Part shown: positions 17,188-24,203 of the stretch, one piece after another | Position numbering within the stretch: the first letter of the stretch is position 1 | Layout: each line of letters starts with the position of its first letter | DNA from: Eubacterium sp. | Lineage (GTDB): Bacteria > Bacillota > Clostridia > Lachnospirales > Lachnospiraceae | Direction of reading: 5' to 3' | Assembly (NCBI GenBank): GCA_017541035.1 | Contig: JAFXZW010000006.1 | Location: 1 to 39,420 of the forward strand | Length of the DNA: 39,420 nucleotides | The notes under the pieces: model-generated | Told to the model about the DNA's origin: nothing | The model's database searches: none | What the model saw: only the letters and a program-made list of their open reading frames with translations | Made by a program: the position numbers and the translations under genes

Positions 17188-18594
17188 TTGGCGGGAAAGA
17201 AAAGAAAAAACAACAAAGTCCTCCGGATGAACAAAGCTTTCCGGATCAACTCGGCACTGATCATATTCGGAGTGATCCTCCTGTATGTTCTGGCGAGTAT
17301 TTTCCTGTCTCTGCGTAAGGAACCCATTACCACCTACAAGGTGAATTCCAGTAATATCAATAATAATATCACCTGCGATGCGGTAGCCCTCCGGAGCGAG
17401 AAGGAGATCACCGCGGGAAAATCCGGTTATGTCTGCTATTATGTCCGGGACGGAGAGAGAGTAGCGAAGAATGCGGCAGTCTGTACCGTGGATGAGACCG
17501 GAAGTCTGATCCAGTCCATTTCCCTTGTTCCCGAAGGAACCAGCATTTTTACCGCCCGGGATTATCTGGAGATCCGCGGAACCATCGATAACTTCAAGTC
17601 CGGTTATTCCGACAATGCCTTTTATAACATTTACAACTTCCGGAAAACCATCGAAAGCAAGGTGCTGGAAATGTCCAACCAGATCCTGATGAAGGAATAC
17701 CGGACTCAGGGTCCCTCCGTTCAGGCAACCATCATGAATATGGTGGCCCCGGAAAGCGGGATCATTACCTATTATACCGACGGATATGAAAAACTGACTC
17801 CGGAGACATTGAAGGCGGAGGATTTTGACAGATCCCGTTATGAGAGGAATATCCTGAAGGCCGGTGATATCGTTGAAGCAGGCAGTATCATTTACAAAAT
17901 CCTTTCCAACGAAGAGTGGAACATTTGCTGCAGGATCACCATCGATCAGGCCAATACGCTTCTGGATGAGAACCGGCTTCTGTATACCATCAATAATTCG
18001 GATATCCTGATGTCCTCCAATTATGATCTGATCCGGATGAATGATGACAGCTATGTTCTGACGCTTCCCATGAATAAGTATATGATCGATTATGTGGAGG
18101 AACGGTTCCTTACCGTGGAGATCATTCTGGATGACTTTGCCGGTCTGAAGGTTCCCAATACGGCAATCCTGGATAAGGATGTACTGCTTGTTCCGGAAGA
18201 GTATATGACAGCGGGAGGAAATGAAACCGGGGTCAACAAGCTCTATGTGAGGTCAGTCGGAGAGGACGGTGAGCCCACCGTCAGTGAGGCAAGTCCCGAA
18301 ATCTACCGGTATGATAAAGAAAAGAAGCTCTATTATGTCGGAGCAGACAGTCTTCCCGACGGCGCGGTTCTGATCAAACCCGACTCCACCGATACACTGG
18401 CTGTGTCAACTCTGGACCGGGATAAACTGAAGGGCGTTTATCAGGCAAATAAAGGTGTGGCTGATTTCACGGAGATTACCGTAGTAAAATATGGTGATGA
18501 GTTCACCATCGTTACAGACGGAGAAGGACTCCGGGAGTACGATAATATCGTTATGGATGCAAACGGTGTAATTGAAAACCAGATACTATATTAA
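17188..18594 (+). CDS. HlyD-like (membrane-fusion-type) protein in the division cluster
   Basis: This 468-residue protein has a lysine-rich cytoplasmic N-terminus, one membrane helix (about 21-40) and a long extracytoplasmic part with lipoyl/barrel-sandwich-like segments (SGYVCYYVRDGERVAKNAAVC near the start; APESGIITYYTDGYE in the middle). It resembles proteins annotated as HlyD-family periplasmic adaptor subunits that sit upstream of yggS-sepF in Clostridia. No transporter gene is adjacent, so an export role is unsupported. The start is TTG at 17188 with AGGAG 7 bases upstream; an earlier ATG at 17131 would overlap the carboxypeptidase gene by 47 bases. Confidence 0.7.
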   Translation: MAGKKRKNNKVLRMNKAFRINSALIIFGVILLYVLASIFLSLRKEPITTYKVNSSNINNNITCDAVALRSEKEITAGKSGYVCYYVRDGERVAKNAAVCTVDETGSLIQSISLVPEGTSIFTARDYLEIRGTIDNFKSGYSDNAFYNIYNFRKTIESKVLEMSNQILMKEYRTQGPSVQATIMNMVAPESGIITYYTDGYEKLTPETLKAEDFDRSRYERNILKAGDIVEAGSIIYKILSNEEWNICCRITIDQANTLLDENRLLYTINNSDILMSSNYDLIRMNDDSYVLTLPMNKYMIDYVEERFLTVEIILDDFAGLKVPNTAILDKDVLLVPEEYMTAGGNETGVNKLYVRSVGEDGEPTVSEASPEIYRYDKEKKLYYVGADSLPDGAVLIKPDSTDTLAVSTLDRDKLKGVYQANKGVADFTEITVVKYGDEFTIVTDGEGLREYDNIVMDANGVIENQILY

Positions 18595-18608
18595 AGAGGT
18601 TATGGGTA

Positions 18609-19307
18609 ATGATTGAGGAAAACTATCGAGAGGTCGCAAAGAAAGCGGCAGCAGCGGCGGAAAGAGCAGGGAGAGATCCCAAAGATATCACCCTCATAGC
18701 TGTAAGCAAGACAAAACCCCTGTCGGATATCGAAAAGCTGATCCGGATCGGAGTAACGGAATTCGGTGAGAACAAACCGCAGGAGCTGAAAGAAAAGGCT
18801 GATCATGTTTCCGCTCCTGTACATTTTCATCAGATCGGACATCTGCAGACGAACAAGGTGAAGGATGTGGTGGGACGTTCGGTCCTGATTCATTCCGTGG
18901 ACAGCATGCATCTGGCAGAGGCCATCGAAAAGGAAGCGGCGAAAAAGGAGATCGTTATGCCGGTTCTCATCGAAGTGAATGCTGCGGGAGAAGAGACTAA
19001 ATTCGGCGTTGCACCGGGTGAAACCGCTGAACTGGTCCGATCTGTAAGCCGTCTTCCTCATGTACGCGTCAAAGGGCTGATGACGATCGCGCCCTTCGTG
19101 GATGATCCGGAAGAAAACCGGGAAGTCTTTCGCATCATGAAGCAATTATTACTTGACATAAAATTGCAAAGTATAGATAATGTAGATATGGAAATTCTGT
19201 CCATGGGAATGACGAATGATTATGAGGTTGCCATCGAAGAGGGTGCCACCATGATCCGTGTGGGGACTGCCATTTTCGGAGCGAGAGATTATGGATCGTC
19301 ACATTGA
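18609..19307 (+). CDS. yggS: YggS family PLP homeostasis protein (PLPBP)
   Basis: YggS/PLPBP binds pyridoxal phosphate and controls vitamin B6 and amino acid pools without known catalysis. The PLP lysine is Lys34 in AVSKTKP, and later motifs FGENKPQE, HFHQIGHLQTNKVK and LSMGMTNDYEVAIEEGATMIR (read as parts) are characteristic. The length of 232 residues is normal. Its location before sepF and divIVA mirrors the ylmE-ylmF order in Bacillus. The 3' quarter carries a consensus promoter for the next genes (19153-19181), which explains the short AT-rich stretch there. Confidence 0.95.
   Translation: MIEENYREVAKKAAAAAERAGRDPKDITLIAVSKTKPLSDIEKLIRIGVTEFGENKPQELKEKADHVSAPVHFHQIGHLQTNKVKDVVGRSVLIHSVDSMHLAEAIEKEAAKKEIVMPVLIEVNAAGEETKFGVAPGETAELVRSVSRLPHVRVKGLMTIAPFVDDPEENREVFRIMKQLLLDIKLQSIDNVDMEILSMGMTNDYEVAIEEGATMIRVGTAIFGARDYGSSH
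19153..19181 (+). promoter_or_regulatory. Consensus promoter inside yggS, probably for sepF-divIVA
   Basis: TTGACA (19153-19158) and GATAAT (19176-19181) are separated by exactly 17 bases, about 175 bases upstream of the sepF start. It lies within the yggS coding sequence, in an unusually AT-rich patch. Such a match is better than most promoters in this window, so sepF and divIVA can probably be transcribed separately from the upstream wall genes. Confidence 0.65.
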
Positions 19308-19356
19308 TCTCATGCAGATTTTCACAGTGATAGGATGAAGAAAAGGGAGAAATGAC

Positions 19357-20019
19357 ATGGCTAAGGGGAAAAAGAGTTTTCTGGATTATTTTCGCGTAAG
19401 TGACGACGAAGATGATTACGATGAGGAGACCGACGATCTCTTTGATGAAGAGGATGATGATGACGATGAGGGCTTTTCCTTCCGTCGTAAGAAAAAGGAA
19501 GTAACGGCTCAGCCGCCGGAAGAACCGGCTCCGCGCCCGCAGTACAGCAGGCCTGCCGCAGCACCGGCTCCGCGTCCGGCATCATCTTATCAGCCGGCAT
19601 CTACCGCTTCCTATACACCGCGTTCAACAAAGAGCAGCAGTGCAGGGAAAAAACCCCGTCCCCGGCAGGAGGAGGATCCGGGTAAACTGGTATCCTTCGA
19701 TAATCAAAGGAGAAGAAACTTGAATCCGTCCAGTGAAGTATATGTAATCAAGCCCCAGGAATTTGATGATGCTCAGACTGTCACAGATCTGCTGAAGGGC
19801 GGGAAGACCATCGTGATCAATATGGAAGGCGTGGAGATCGATCCCGCACAACGTATTATTGACTTTATCGGTGGTGCATGCTATGGACTGGGAGGCGATC
19901 TCAGAGCCATTTCCGCAAGCATTTTCATTGCAGCGCCTCATAACATTGAGGTTTCCGGGGATCTGAGGGATGAAATCTTAAATGAGTCCACACTTTCCCC
20001 GCAGCTTGGGAAATACTGA
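19357..20019 (+). CDS. sepF: Cell division protein SepF
   Basis: SepF polymerises at the membrane and tethers FtsZ in Gram-positive bacteria. The N-terminus (MAKGKKSFLDYFRV) is the amphipathic membrane-targeting helix. It is followed by a very acidic stretch, then a Pro/Ala/Ser-rich linker (about 45-110). The C-terminal SepF/DUF552 domain (about 125-215) shows VYVIKPQEFDDAQTV, KGGKTIVINMEG, QRIIDFIGGACYGL and the IFIAAP strand. At 220 residues it is longer than Bacillus SepF (about 150) because of the linker. It lies between yggS and divIVA. Confidence 0.96.
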   Translation: MAKGKKSFLDYFRVSDDEDDYDEETDDLFDEEDDDDDEGFSFRRKKKEVTAQPPEEPAPRPQYSRPAAAPAPRPASSYQPASTASYTPRSTKSSSAGKKPRPRQEEDPGKLVSFDNQRRRNLNPSSEVYVIKPQEFDDAQTVTDLLKGGKTIVINMEGVEIDPAQRIIDFIGGACYGLGGDLRAISASIFIAAPHNIEVSGDLRDEILNESTLSPQLGKY

Positions 20020-20050
20020 TCCGTAAAGAACGGATGGATGGAGGAGAAGG

Positions 20051-20683
20051 ATGCTGACACCGGTTGATATTCAACAGAAAAAGTTCAAGACAGGACTTGG
20101 CTATAATAAAGAAGATGTAAATCAGTTTTTTCATGAGGTTTCCGTCAGCTACGAAGAGCTGTATCGTTCCAATGCGGAGCTGAAGGAAAAAGTCATTACC
20201 ATGGAGGATTCCCTGCAGCATTATAAGGCTACAGAGGAGAATCTGCAGAAGTCGCTTTTGCTGGCAGAGAAAAACTCCGAGGAATCCAAGACAAATGCGG
20301 CCCGTGAAGCGAGAAATATCGAGGCAGAGGCCAGAAGCCGCGCCAATGAGATCGTAAAAGAAGCCAGAGAGCAGCTGGCTGACATGGAAAACCGGATGAA
20401 GGAGCTTGAAATCCGGTACGCGGAATACAAGCAGAGATTTATTGATACGGCGAAAATGCATCTTGCTTATCTGGATTCCACCGACTTTGATCCTTCCGCA
20501 AAGATTTCCGACAGACGATCCTCCCGGGATGAGTCTGACAGACGGTCCGGTGATTCCGGAGGCAGCGGTCTGGGCGGAGCCGGGAGTGTCGGTGCATCCA
20601 GGGATGAACGGCGCAGCAGCGCATCCAATGTTTACGGTTCCGTTTTGGGCGGTGAGGGGATCGATCCCTTTGCCGGATTTTAA
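20051..20683 (+). CDS. divIVA: DivIVA domain protein
   Basis: DivIVA-type proteins bind strongly curved membrane at poles and septa and recruit division or wall partners. The N-terminal lipid-binding domain is recognisable in MLTPVDIQQKKF and GYNKEDVNQFFHEV. A long coiled coil runs to about residue 140, and the last 60 residues are a Ser/Gly/Arg-rich low-complexity tail. The length of 210 residues is within family range. GGAGGAGAAGG precedes the ATG, and a clear intrinsic terminator follows the stop. GpsB is shorter (about 100 residues), so DivIVA is preferred. Confidence 0.93.
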   Translation: MLTPVDIQQKKFKTGLGYNKEDVNQFFHEVSVSYEELYRSNAELKEKVITMEDSLQHYKATEENLQKSLLLAEKNSEESKTNAAREARNIEAEARSRANEIVKEAREQLADMENRMKELEIRYAEYKQRFIDTAKMHLAYLDSTDFDPSAKISDRRSSRDESDRRSGDSGGSGLGGAGSVGASRDERRSSASNVYGSVLGGEGIDPFAGF

Positions 20684-20697
20684 AAAGTATGAGGATC

Positions 20698-20726
20698 AGC
20701 ATCCATACCGGATGCTTTTTCTCTTT
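20698..20726 (+). terminator. Intrinsic terminator after divIVA
   Basis: AGCATCC (20698-20704) pairs perfectly with GGATGCT (20710-20716) across a 5-base loop and is followed by TTTTTCTCTTTT. It lies between divIVA and lspA, so lspA transcription must come from readthrough or from a promoter I cannot place. Confidence 0.8.
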
Positions 20727-20742
20727 TCATGGAGAGAGATTC

Positions 20743-21339
20743 ATGACGACAGAAAAGAAAAAATCAATCCTTTGGATGCTGATCGGATGTATCCTGATCA
20801 TTGCCGCAGATCAGCTGACAAAACAGTTGATCATTCATCATTATGCAGAGGGAGAGGGGACACCCCTGATCGAAGGAGTTTTTGAGCTGCACCATATCCA
20901 TAACTCCGGCTCAGCCTTCGGCATGCTTTCGGGAAAGACCTTCTTTCTTACTCTTTTTTCCCTGCTGCTGATCGGAGCCATCATCTATGTCCTGATCCAC
21001 ATTCTTGGGGATCCCCGTTATCGGATCCTGCGGATCATTTTTACCTGCATACTTGGCGGAGCCCTGGGAAATATGATCGACCGGATCCGCCTGGGTTATG
21101 TTACGGATTTCCTGTATTTCAAACTGATCGATTTTCCTGTCTTTAATGTGGCGGATATTTTTGTCACCCTTCCCGTAATTCTGCTCATCATTCTGCTGAT
21201 CTTCAAGTTCCGTGGAGATGATCTGGATGTCCTTTTAGGGGATAAGATCCATAATCCCGACGGAACGTATACGGAAAAGGAAAAAGGGAAAAAAGCTTCC
21301 GAAGAAGCCGATACGGAAAAAGAGGAGAAGCGTGAATGA
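20743..21339 (+). CDS. lspA: Lipoprotein signal peptidase (signal peptidase II)
   Basis: LspA is the aspartyl protease that removes signal peptides from prolipoproteins in the membrane. Four hydrophobic segments are visible. The two catalytic aspartates are Asp113 (GNMIDRI) and Asp138 (FNVADIF), with the conserved HNSGSAFGM motif nearer the N-terminus. An ATG at 20743 preceded by GAGAGAG gives 198 residues; the frame is open to 20689, but that part encodes the terminator hairpin. The C-terminal 40 residues are an unusual charged Lys/Glu-rich tail. The stop overlaps the next start (ATGA). Its substrates may include the lipoproteins at 23629 and 33421. Confidence 0.95.
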   Translation: MTTEKKKSILWMLIGCILIIAADQLTKQLIIHHYAEGEGTPLIEGVFELHHIHNSGSAFGMLSGKTFFLTLFSLLLIGAIIYVLIHILGDPRYRILRIIFTCILGGALGNMIDRIRLGYVTDFLYFKLIDFPVFNVADIFVTLPVILLIILLIFKFRGDDLDVLLGDKIHNPDGTYTEKEKGKKASEEADTEKEEKRE

Positions 21340-22250
21340 TGGAAGAAACCCTTACCCTTTTTCCGGAACCGGAGGAGACGGGGGAACGGCTGGACAAATA
21401 TCTCTCAGCGGTCCTTACCGATTATTCCCGTAGTTTTCTTTCGGGGCTGATCGCCGAAGGACGGATCACCGTTAACGGCAGTACGAAAAAGGCTTCCTAC
21501 AATCTGAAGGAGGGAGATACGGTCCAGGCCGTGATACCGGAACCGGAGCCCCTCAGGATCGAAGCAGAGCATATTCCTCTTGATATCATTTATGAAGACG
21601 GAGATATTCTGGTTGTGAATAAACCCCAGGGCATGGTTGTGCATCCTGCACCGGGGCACACCTCCGGAACTCTTGTCAATGCCTTGCTTTATCATTGTGA
21701 AGGCAGTCTTTCCGGTATTAACGGCATTTTACGACCAGGTATCGTTCACCGGATCGATAAGGATACCAGCGGACTCCTTGTGGTCTGCAAAAATGATCTG
21801 GCACACCGCAGACTGGCTGAACAGTTTGCCGTACATTCGATTACGCGGATCTATACGGCTATATGCTACGGAAAAATAAAGGAGAGCGGTACCGTGAATG
21901 CGCCCCTCGGACGGGATCCCCGGGACAGGAAAAAGGTAACGATCCTACCGAGCGGTCGTCATGCTGTTACTCATTATGAACCGGCCCTGGAATTGAAAAA
22001 GGATTTTACCCTGATTCACTGCAGACTGGAAACAGGAAGAACTCATCAGATCCGTGTCCATATGGCATCCCTCAAACATCCGATTCTCGGTGACCCGGTT
22101 TATGGGCCGGCCCATTCGCCCTTTACATTGAACGGACAGCTCCTGCATGCAGGAACGCTGGGATTCCAACATCCGGTGTCAGGTGAATATCTTGAATTTT
22201 CCAGTCCGTTGCCGGAACATTTTCAACGGATACTGAATATCCTTTCATGA
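21336..22250 (+). CDS. rluD: RluA/RluD family 23S rRNA pseudouridine synthase
   Basis: The 304-residue protein has an N-terminal S4 RNA-binding domain (about 15-75: RLDKYLSAVL, SGLIAEGRITVNG) and a pseudouridine synthase domain with catalytic Asp141 in HRIDKDTSG. Further family motifs are NKPQGMVVHPA, RTHQIRVHM and HPILGDPVYG. RluD in E. coli modifies 23S rRNA helix 69; the exact target here is inferred from the closest family. It overlaps lspA by 4 bases, a common Firmicutes pair (lspA-ylyB). Only a weak hairpin follows. Confidence 0.93.
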   Translation: MMEETLTLFPEPEETGERLDKYLSAVLTDYSRSFLSGLIAEGRITVNGSTKKASYNLKEGDTVQAVIPEPEPLRIEAEHIPLDIIYEDGDILVVNKPQGMVVHPAPGHTSGTLVNALLYHCEGSLSGINGILRPGIVHRIDKDTSGLLVVCKNDLAHRRLAEQFAVHSITRIYTAICYGKIKESGTVNAPLGRDPRDRKKVTILPSGRHAVTHYEPALELKKDFTLIHCRLETGRTHQIRVHMASLKHPILGDPVYGPAHSPFTLNGQLLHAGTLGFQHPVSGEYLEFSSPLPEHFQRILNILS

Positions 22251-22259
22251 ATGGGAAAC

Positions 22260-22285
22260 CTTTCGGCAGATGAAAGATCGTTTTT
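22260..22285 (+). terminator. Weak hairpin and T-run after the rluD-like gene
   Basis: CTTTC (22260-22264) and GAAAG (22272-22276) can pair and are followed by ATCGTTTTT. The stem is only 5 bp, so termination here is uncertain. Confidence 0.3.
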
Positions 22286-22338
22286 ATATCATGACGCAAA
22301 AGAAGAGGAATGTTTGAACTTCATGGATTTCTGCGTTG

Positions 22339-22372
22339 ATTATTTCGTGAAACCATAGTTTTCCGAAATAAT
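22339..22372. other. dif-like Xer recombination site (difSL-type candidate)
   Basis: Two 14-bp arms, ATTATTTCGTGAAA (22339-22352) and TTTTCCGAAATAAT (22359-22372), form a dyad matching at 12 of 14 positions around a 6-bp centre, CCATAG. This is the arm-spacer-arm layout of a tyrosine recombinase core site. On the - strand the core reads GGAAAACTATGGTTTC, close to the GAAAAACTATAATTTTC core I recall for streptococcal difSL. As with difSL, it lies just upstream of a XerS-like gene, 55 bases before its start. An autoregulatory operator is the main alternative. The dyad is seen; its function as dif is inferred. Confidence 0.6.
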
Positions 22373-22384
22373 AATGTGTTTTTA

Positions 22385-22413
22385 TTGTGAATACTTTTCG
22401 TATCCGGTATATT
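22385..22413 (+). promoter_or_regulatory. Putative promoter of the XerS-like recombinase gene
   Basis: TTGTGA (22385-22390) and TATATT (22408-22413) are spaced by 17 bases, right after the dif-like dyad. The ribosome binding site GGGAGG (22414-22419) follows immediately. A start site at about 22420 would leave that site outside the RNA, so this promoter is only moderately convincing. Confidence 0.4.
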
Positions 22414-22426
22414 GGGAGGTCCTTCC

Positions 22427-23572
22427 ATGGCAAATGATTATCACAAACAGGTGGCTCGCGATCAGACGGTCCGGCTTCGGGAAATCACCGCAGAGTTACC
22501 TCCGTATGTAAGGGATTATTTTCGCAGCATTTCGGAAACAACCCAGCCCCGGACCAGAACGGCCTATGCCTATGACATTAAGCTTTTCTTCGAATTTCTG
22601 ATTGACAATAACTCTTATTTCCGTGGAAAAACCCCCAAGGATATTGATCTGGAATCTCTGAACCGCTTAACGGCCGAGGATTTTGAGGAATATCTGGATT
22701 ACCTCAGTCTTTATACAAAAAACGGCAAGGAATACACCAACAGTTCCTCGGCCAAAAAAAGAAAAATCGTTTCACTCCGGGCTTTCTTCCGGTATCTGTA
22801 TCAGACGGAACGAATTGACCAGAATGTAACCGAGAAGGTAAAAACCCCGAAAATACACGATAAAAATATTATTCGTATGGAATCGGATGAGGTGGCTAAT
22901 TTCCTCGACACTGTCGAATTCGGCAATCGGCTTACGAAAAATCAACAAAGGTTTCACGAAAAAACAAAGGTCAGGGACCTTGCCATGCTTACGCTTATGC
23001 TATCAACCGGGATTCGTGTTTCCGAATGCGTCGGGATCAATATTTCTGATGTGGATTTTGACCGGACCTCCGTCCGCGTGGTCCGAAAAGGCGGAAATGA
23101 GGATCTGGTTTATTTCTCCGATGAAGCTGCGGAAATTCTGCTGGAATATCTGGAGGAAAGGAAAAAAATCGATGCAGCGCCCGGCTCTGAGGATGCACTC
23201 TTCCTCTCCTCTCACAGGTCCCGTATGACCCAGCGAAATGTTGAGTATCTGGTGAAAAAATATGCCCGGGTTGCTACACCCTTAAAGAAAATAACGCCCC
23301 ATAAGCTTCGCAGCACCTATGGAACGGCGCTTTATCAGGAAACCGGTGACATTTATCTTGTTGCTTCCGTGCTTGGCCATAAGGATGTCAACACTACAAG
23401 AAAGCACTATGCCGACTTGGATGATCATAAGAAATGGGAATCCCGGAATGAAGTGCGGTTGCGGGAGGATGACCGGATCAGCGCCGGCATTCAGAAGGAT
23501 GACCGGATCAGTACCGGCATTCAGAAGGATGACCGGATCAGTACCGGCATTCAGAAGGATGACAAAGAATAA
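22427..23572 (+). CDS. xerS: XerS-like site-specific tyrosine recombinase
   Basis: This 381-residue recombinase has an N-terminal SAM-like DNA-binding domain (about 20-135) and a catalytic domain. The full catalytic set is visible: Arg197 (STGIRVSE), Lys221 (VRKGGNE), His292-x-x-Arg295 (TPHKLRSTYG), His318 (LGHKDVNT) and Tyr328 (RKHYADL). It is longer than XerC/XerD (about 300), and the N-terminal LPPYVRDYF and internal RDLAMLTLMLSTGIR segments resemble XerS, the single recombinase that resolves chromosome dimers in streptococci. ATG 22427 follows GGGAGGT. After the catalytic Tyr a short region leads into a 30-bp tandem repeat encoding DDRISTGIQK units. A phage integrase is less likely because no phage genes are nearby. 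Confidence 0.8.
   Translation: MANDYHKQVARDQTVRLREITAELPPYVRDYFRSISETTQPRTRTAYAYDIKLFFEFLIDNNSYFRGKTPKDIDLESLNRLTAEDFEEYLDYLSLYTKNGKEYTNSSSAKKRKIVSLRAFFRYLYQTERIDQNVTEKVKTPKIHDKNIIRMESDEVANFLDTVEFGNRLTKNQQRFHEKTKVRDLAMLTLMLSTGIRVSECVGINISDVDFDRTSVRVVRKGGNEDLVYFSDEAAEILLEYLEERKKIDAAPGSEDALFLSSHRSRMTQRNVEYLVKKYARVATPLKKITPHKLRSTYGTALYQETGDIYLVASVLGHKDVNTTRKHYADLDDHKKWESRNEVRLREDDRISAGIQKDDRISTGIQKDDRISTGIQKDDKE
23468..23563 (+). repeat. 30-bp in-frame tandem repeat at the 3' end of the recombinase gene
   Basis: Three 30-bp units start at 23468, 23498 and 23528; the second and third are identical, the first differs slightly, and six bases of a fourth follow. Each encodes ten residues (DDRIS-A/T-GIQK). 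The repeat forms the C-terminal tail after the catalytic tyrosine, so unit gain or loss would change tail length without a frameshift. Confidence 0.95.
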
Positions 23573-23573
23573 T

Positions 23574-23606
23574 AAAAAATGGCGGAAACCGATTTCCGCC
23601 ATTTTT
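23574..23606. terminator. Bidirectional intrinsic terminator at the strand switch
   Basis: AAATGGCGGAAA and TTTCCGCCATTT form a perfect stem with a 4-base CCGA loop, flanked by A-runs on the left and T-runs on the right. It can therefore terminate in both directions. It lies directly after the recombinase stop and between the convergent halves of the window. Confidence 0.93.
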
Positions 23607-23628
23607 AATTAATCGTCTGAGATAAGAA

Positions 23629-24201
23629 TTATTTCAGCTTAATACCTGAAAGAATCGCCATTGTACGGGGATCCTCCGCATTATACCAGGATGCAGAAAC
23701 GAGGATTCCCGTTTGGCCGTCCATGGAATAAACCTGAAAACAGTCCATCATGTCCATATAACGGTAGGTAACTCCGGTCCAGGTTCTACCGCCTGCCACA
23801 AAGGTGACATCTTTGGAATCCTTGTTACTCTCCTTTGAATACGCTATGCTGCTTTTACAGATTTCTTCATCTTCCAGCTGTAACAGATAAGAATGGGCAT
23901 CATTTTCTTTCAGCTGTATCCACAGAGCCTTGGGATTGTCACTTCCGGCCAGTTTCCCCGGCTCCGGCTTCATATCCGCAGGTATGAAAACCTCCGTAAA
24001 ATTCCCGTAGCTCTGGGTTTTCCCATCTATGCCGATTTCGGCTTCCGTTGTCACCTTTTCCGTCACGGCGGCCGCTATTTGAGTAGCCTCTTCCTTATTA
24101 CCGCAGCCACTGCAAAGGAGCATAGCTCCGGCAAATATCAAGTATTTCAGAGAGCTTACCGCTCTTCTTCCCTTCATTTTATTCTGTCCTTTCTTCATCA
24201 T
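23629..24201 (-). CDS. Small lipoprotein of unknown function
   Basis: The 190-residue product has a basic N-terminus, a hydrophobic segment and a lipobox-like CSGC, so it is probably lipid-anchored outside the cell after LspA cleavage. The remainder is hydrophilic, with no catalytic motif I recognise. The start could be ATG 24201, directly after the upstream stop, or ATG 24177, which has a better placed AAAGGA site and gives a more typical signal peptide. It is the last gene of a four-gene unit with the DUF4153 protein, the cytidylate-kinase-like protein and the patatin. It ends about 23 bases before the shared terminator. Confidence 0.75.
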   Translation of the reverse strand: MMKKGQNKMKGRRAVSSLKYLIFAGAMLLCSGCGNKEEATQIAAAVTEKVTTEAEIGIDGKTQSYGNFTEVFIPADMKPEPGKLAGSDNPKALWIQLKENDAHSYLLQLEDEEICKSSIAYSKESNKDSKDVTFVAGGRTWTGVTYRYMDMMDCFQVYSMDGQTGILVSASWYNAEDPRTMAILSGIKLK

Positions 24202-24203
24202 CC

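Noticed and set aside
22427-23572. Recombinase as integrase of a prophage or genomic island
   Set aside because: There are no phage, transfer or cargo genes, no tRNA attachment site, and neighbours are core genes.
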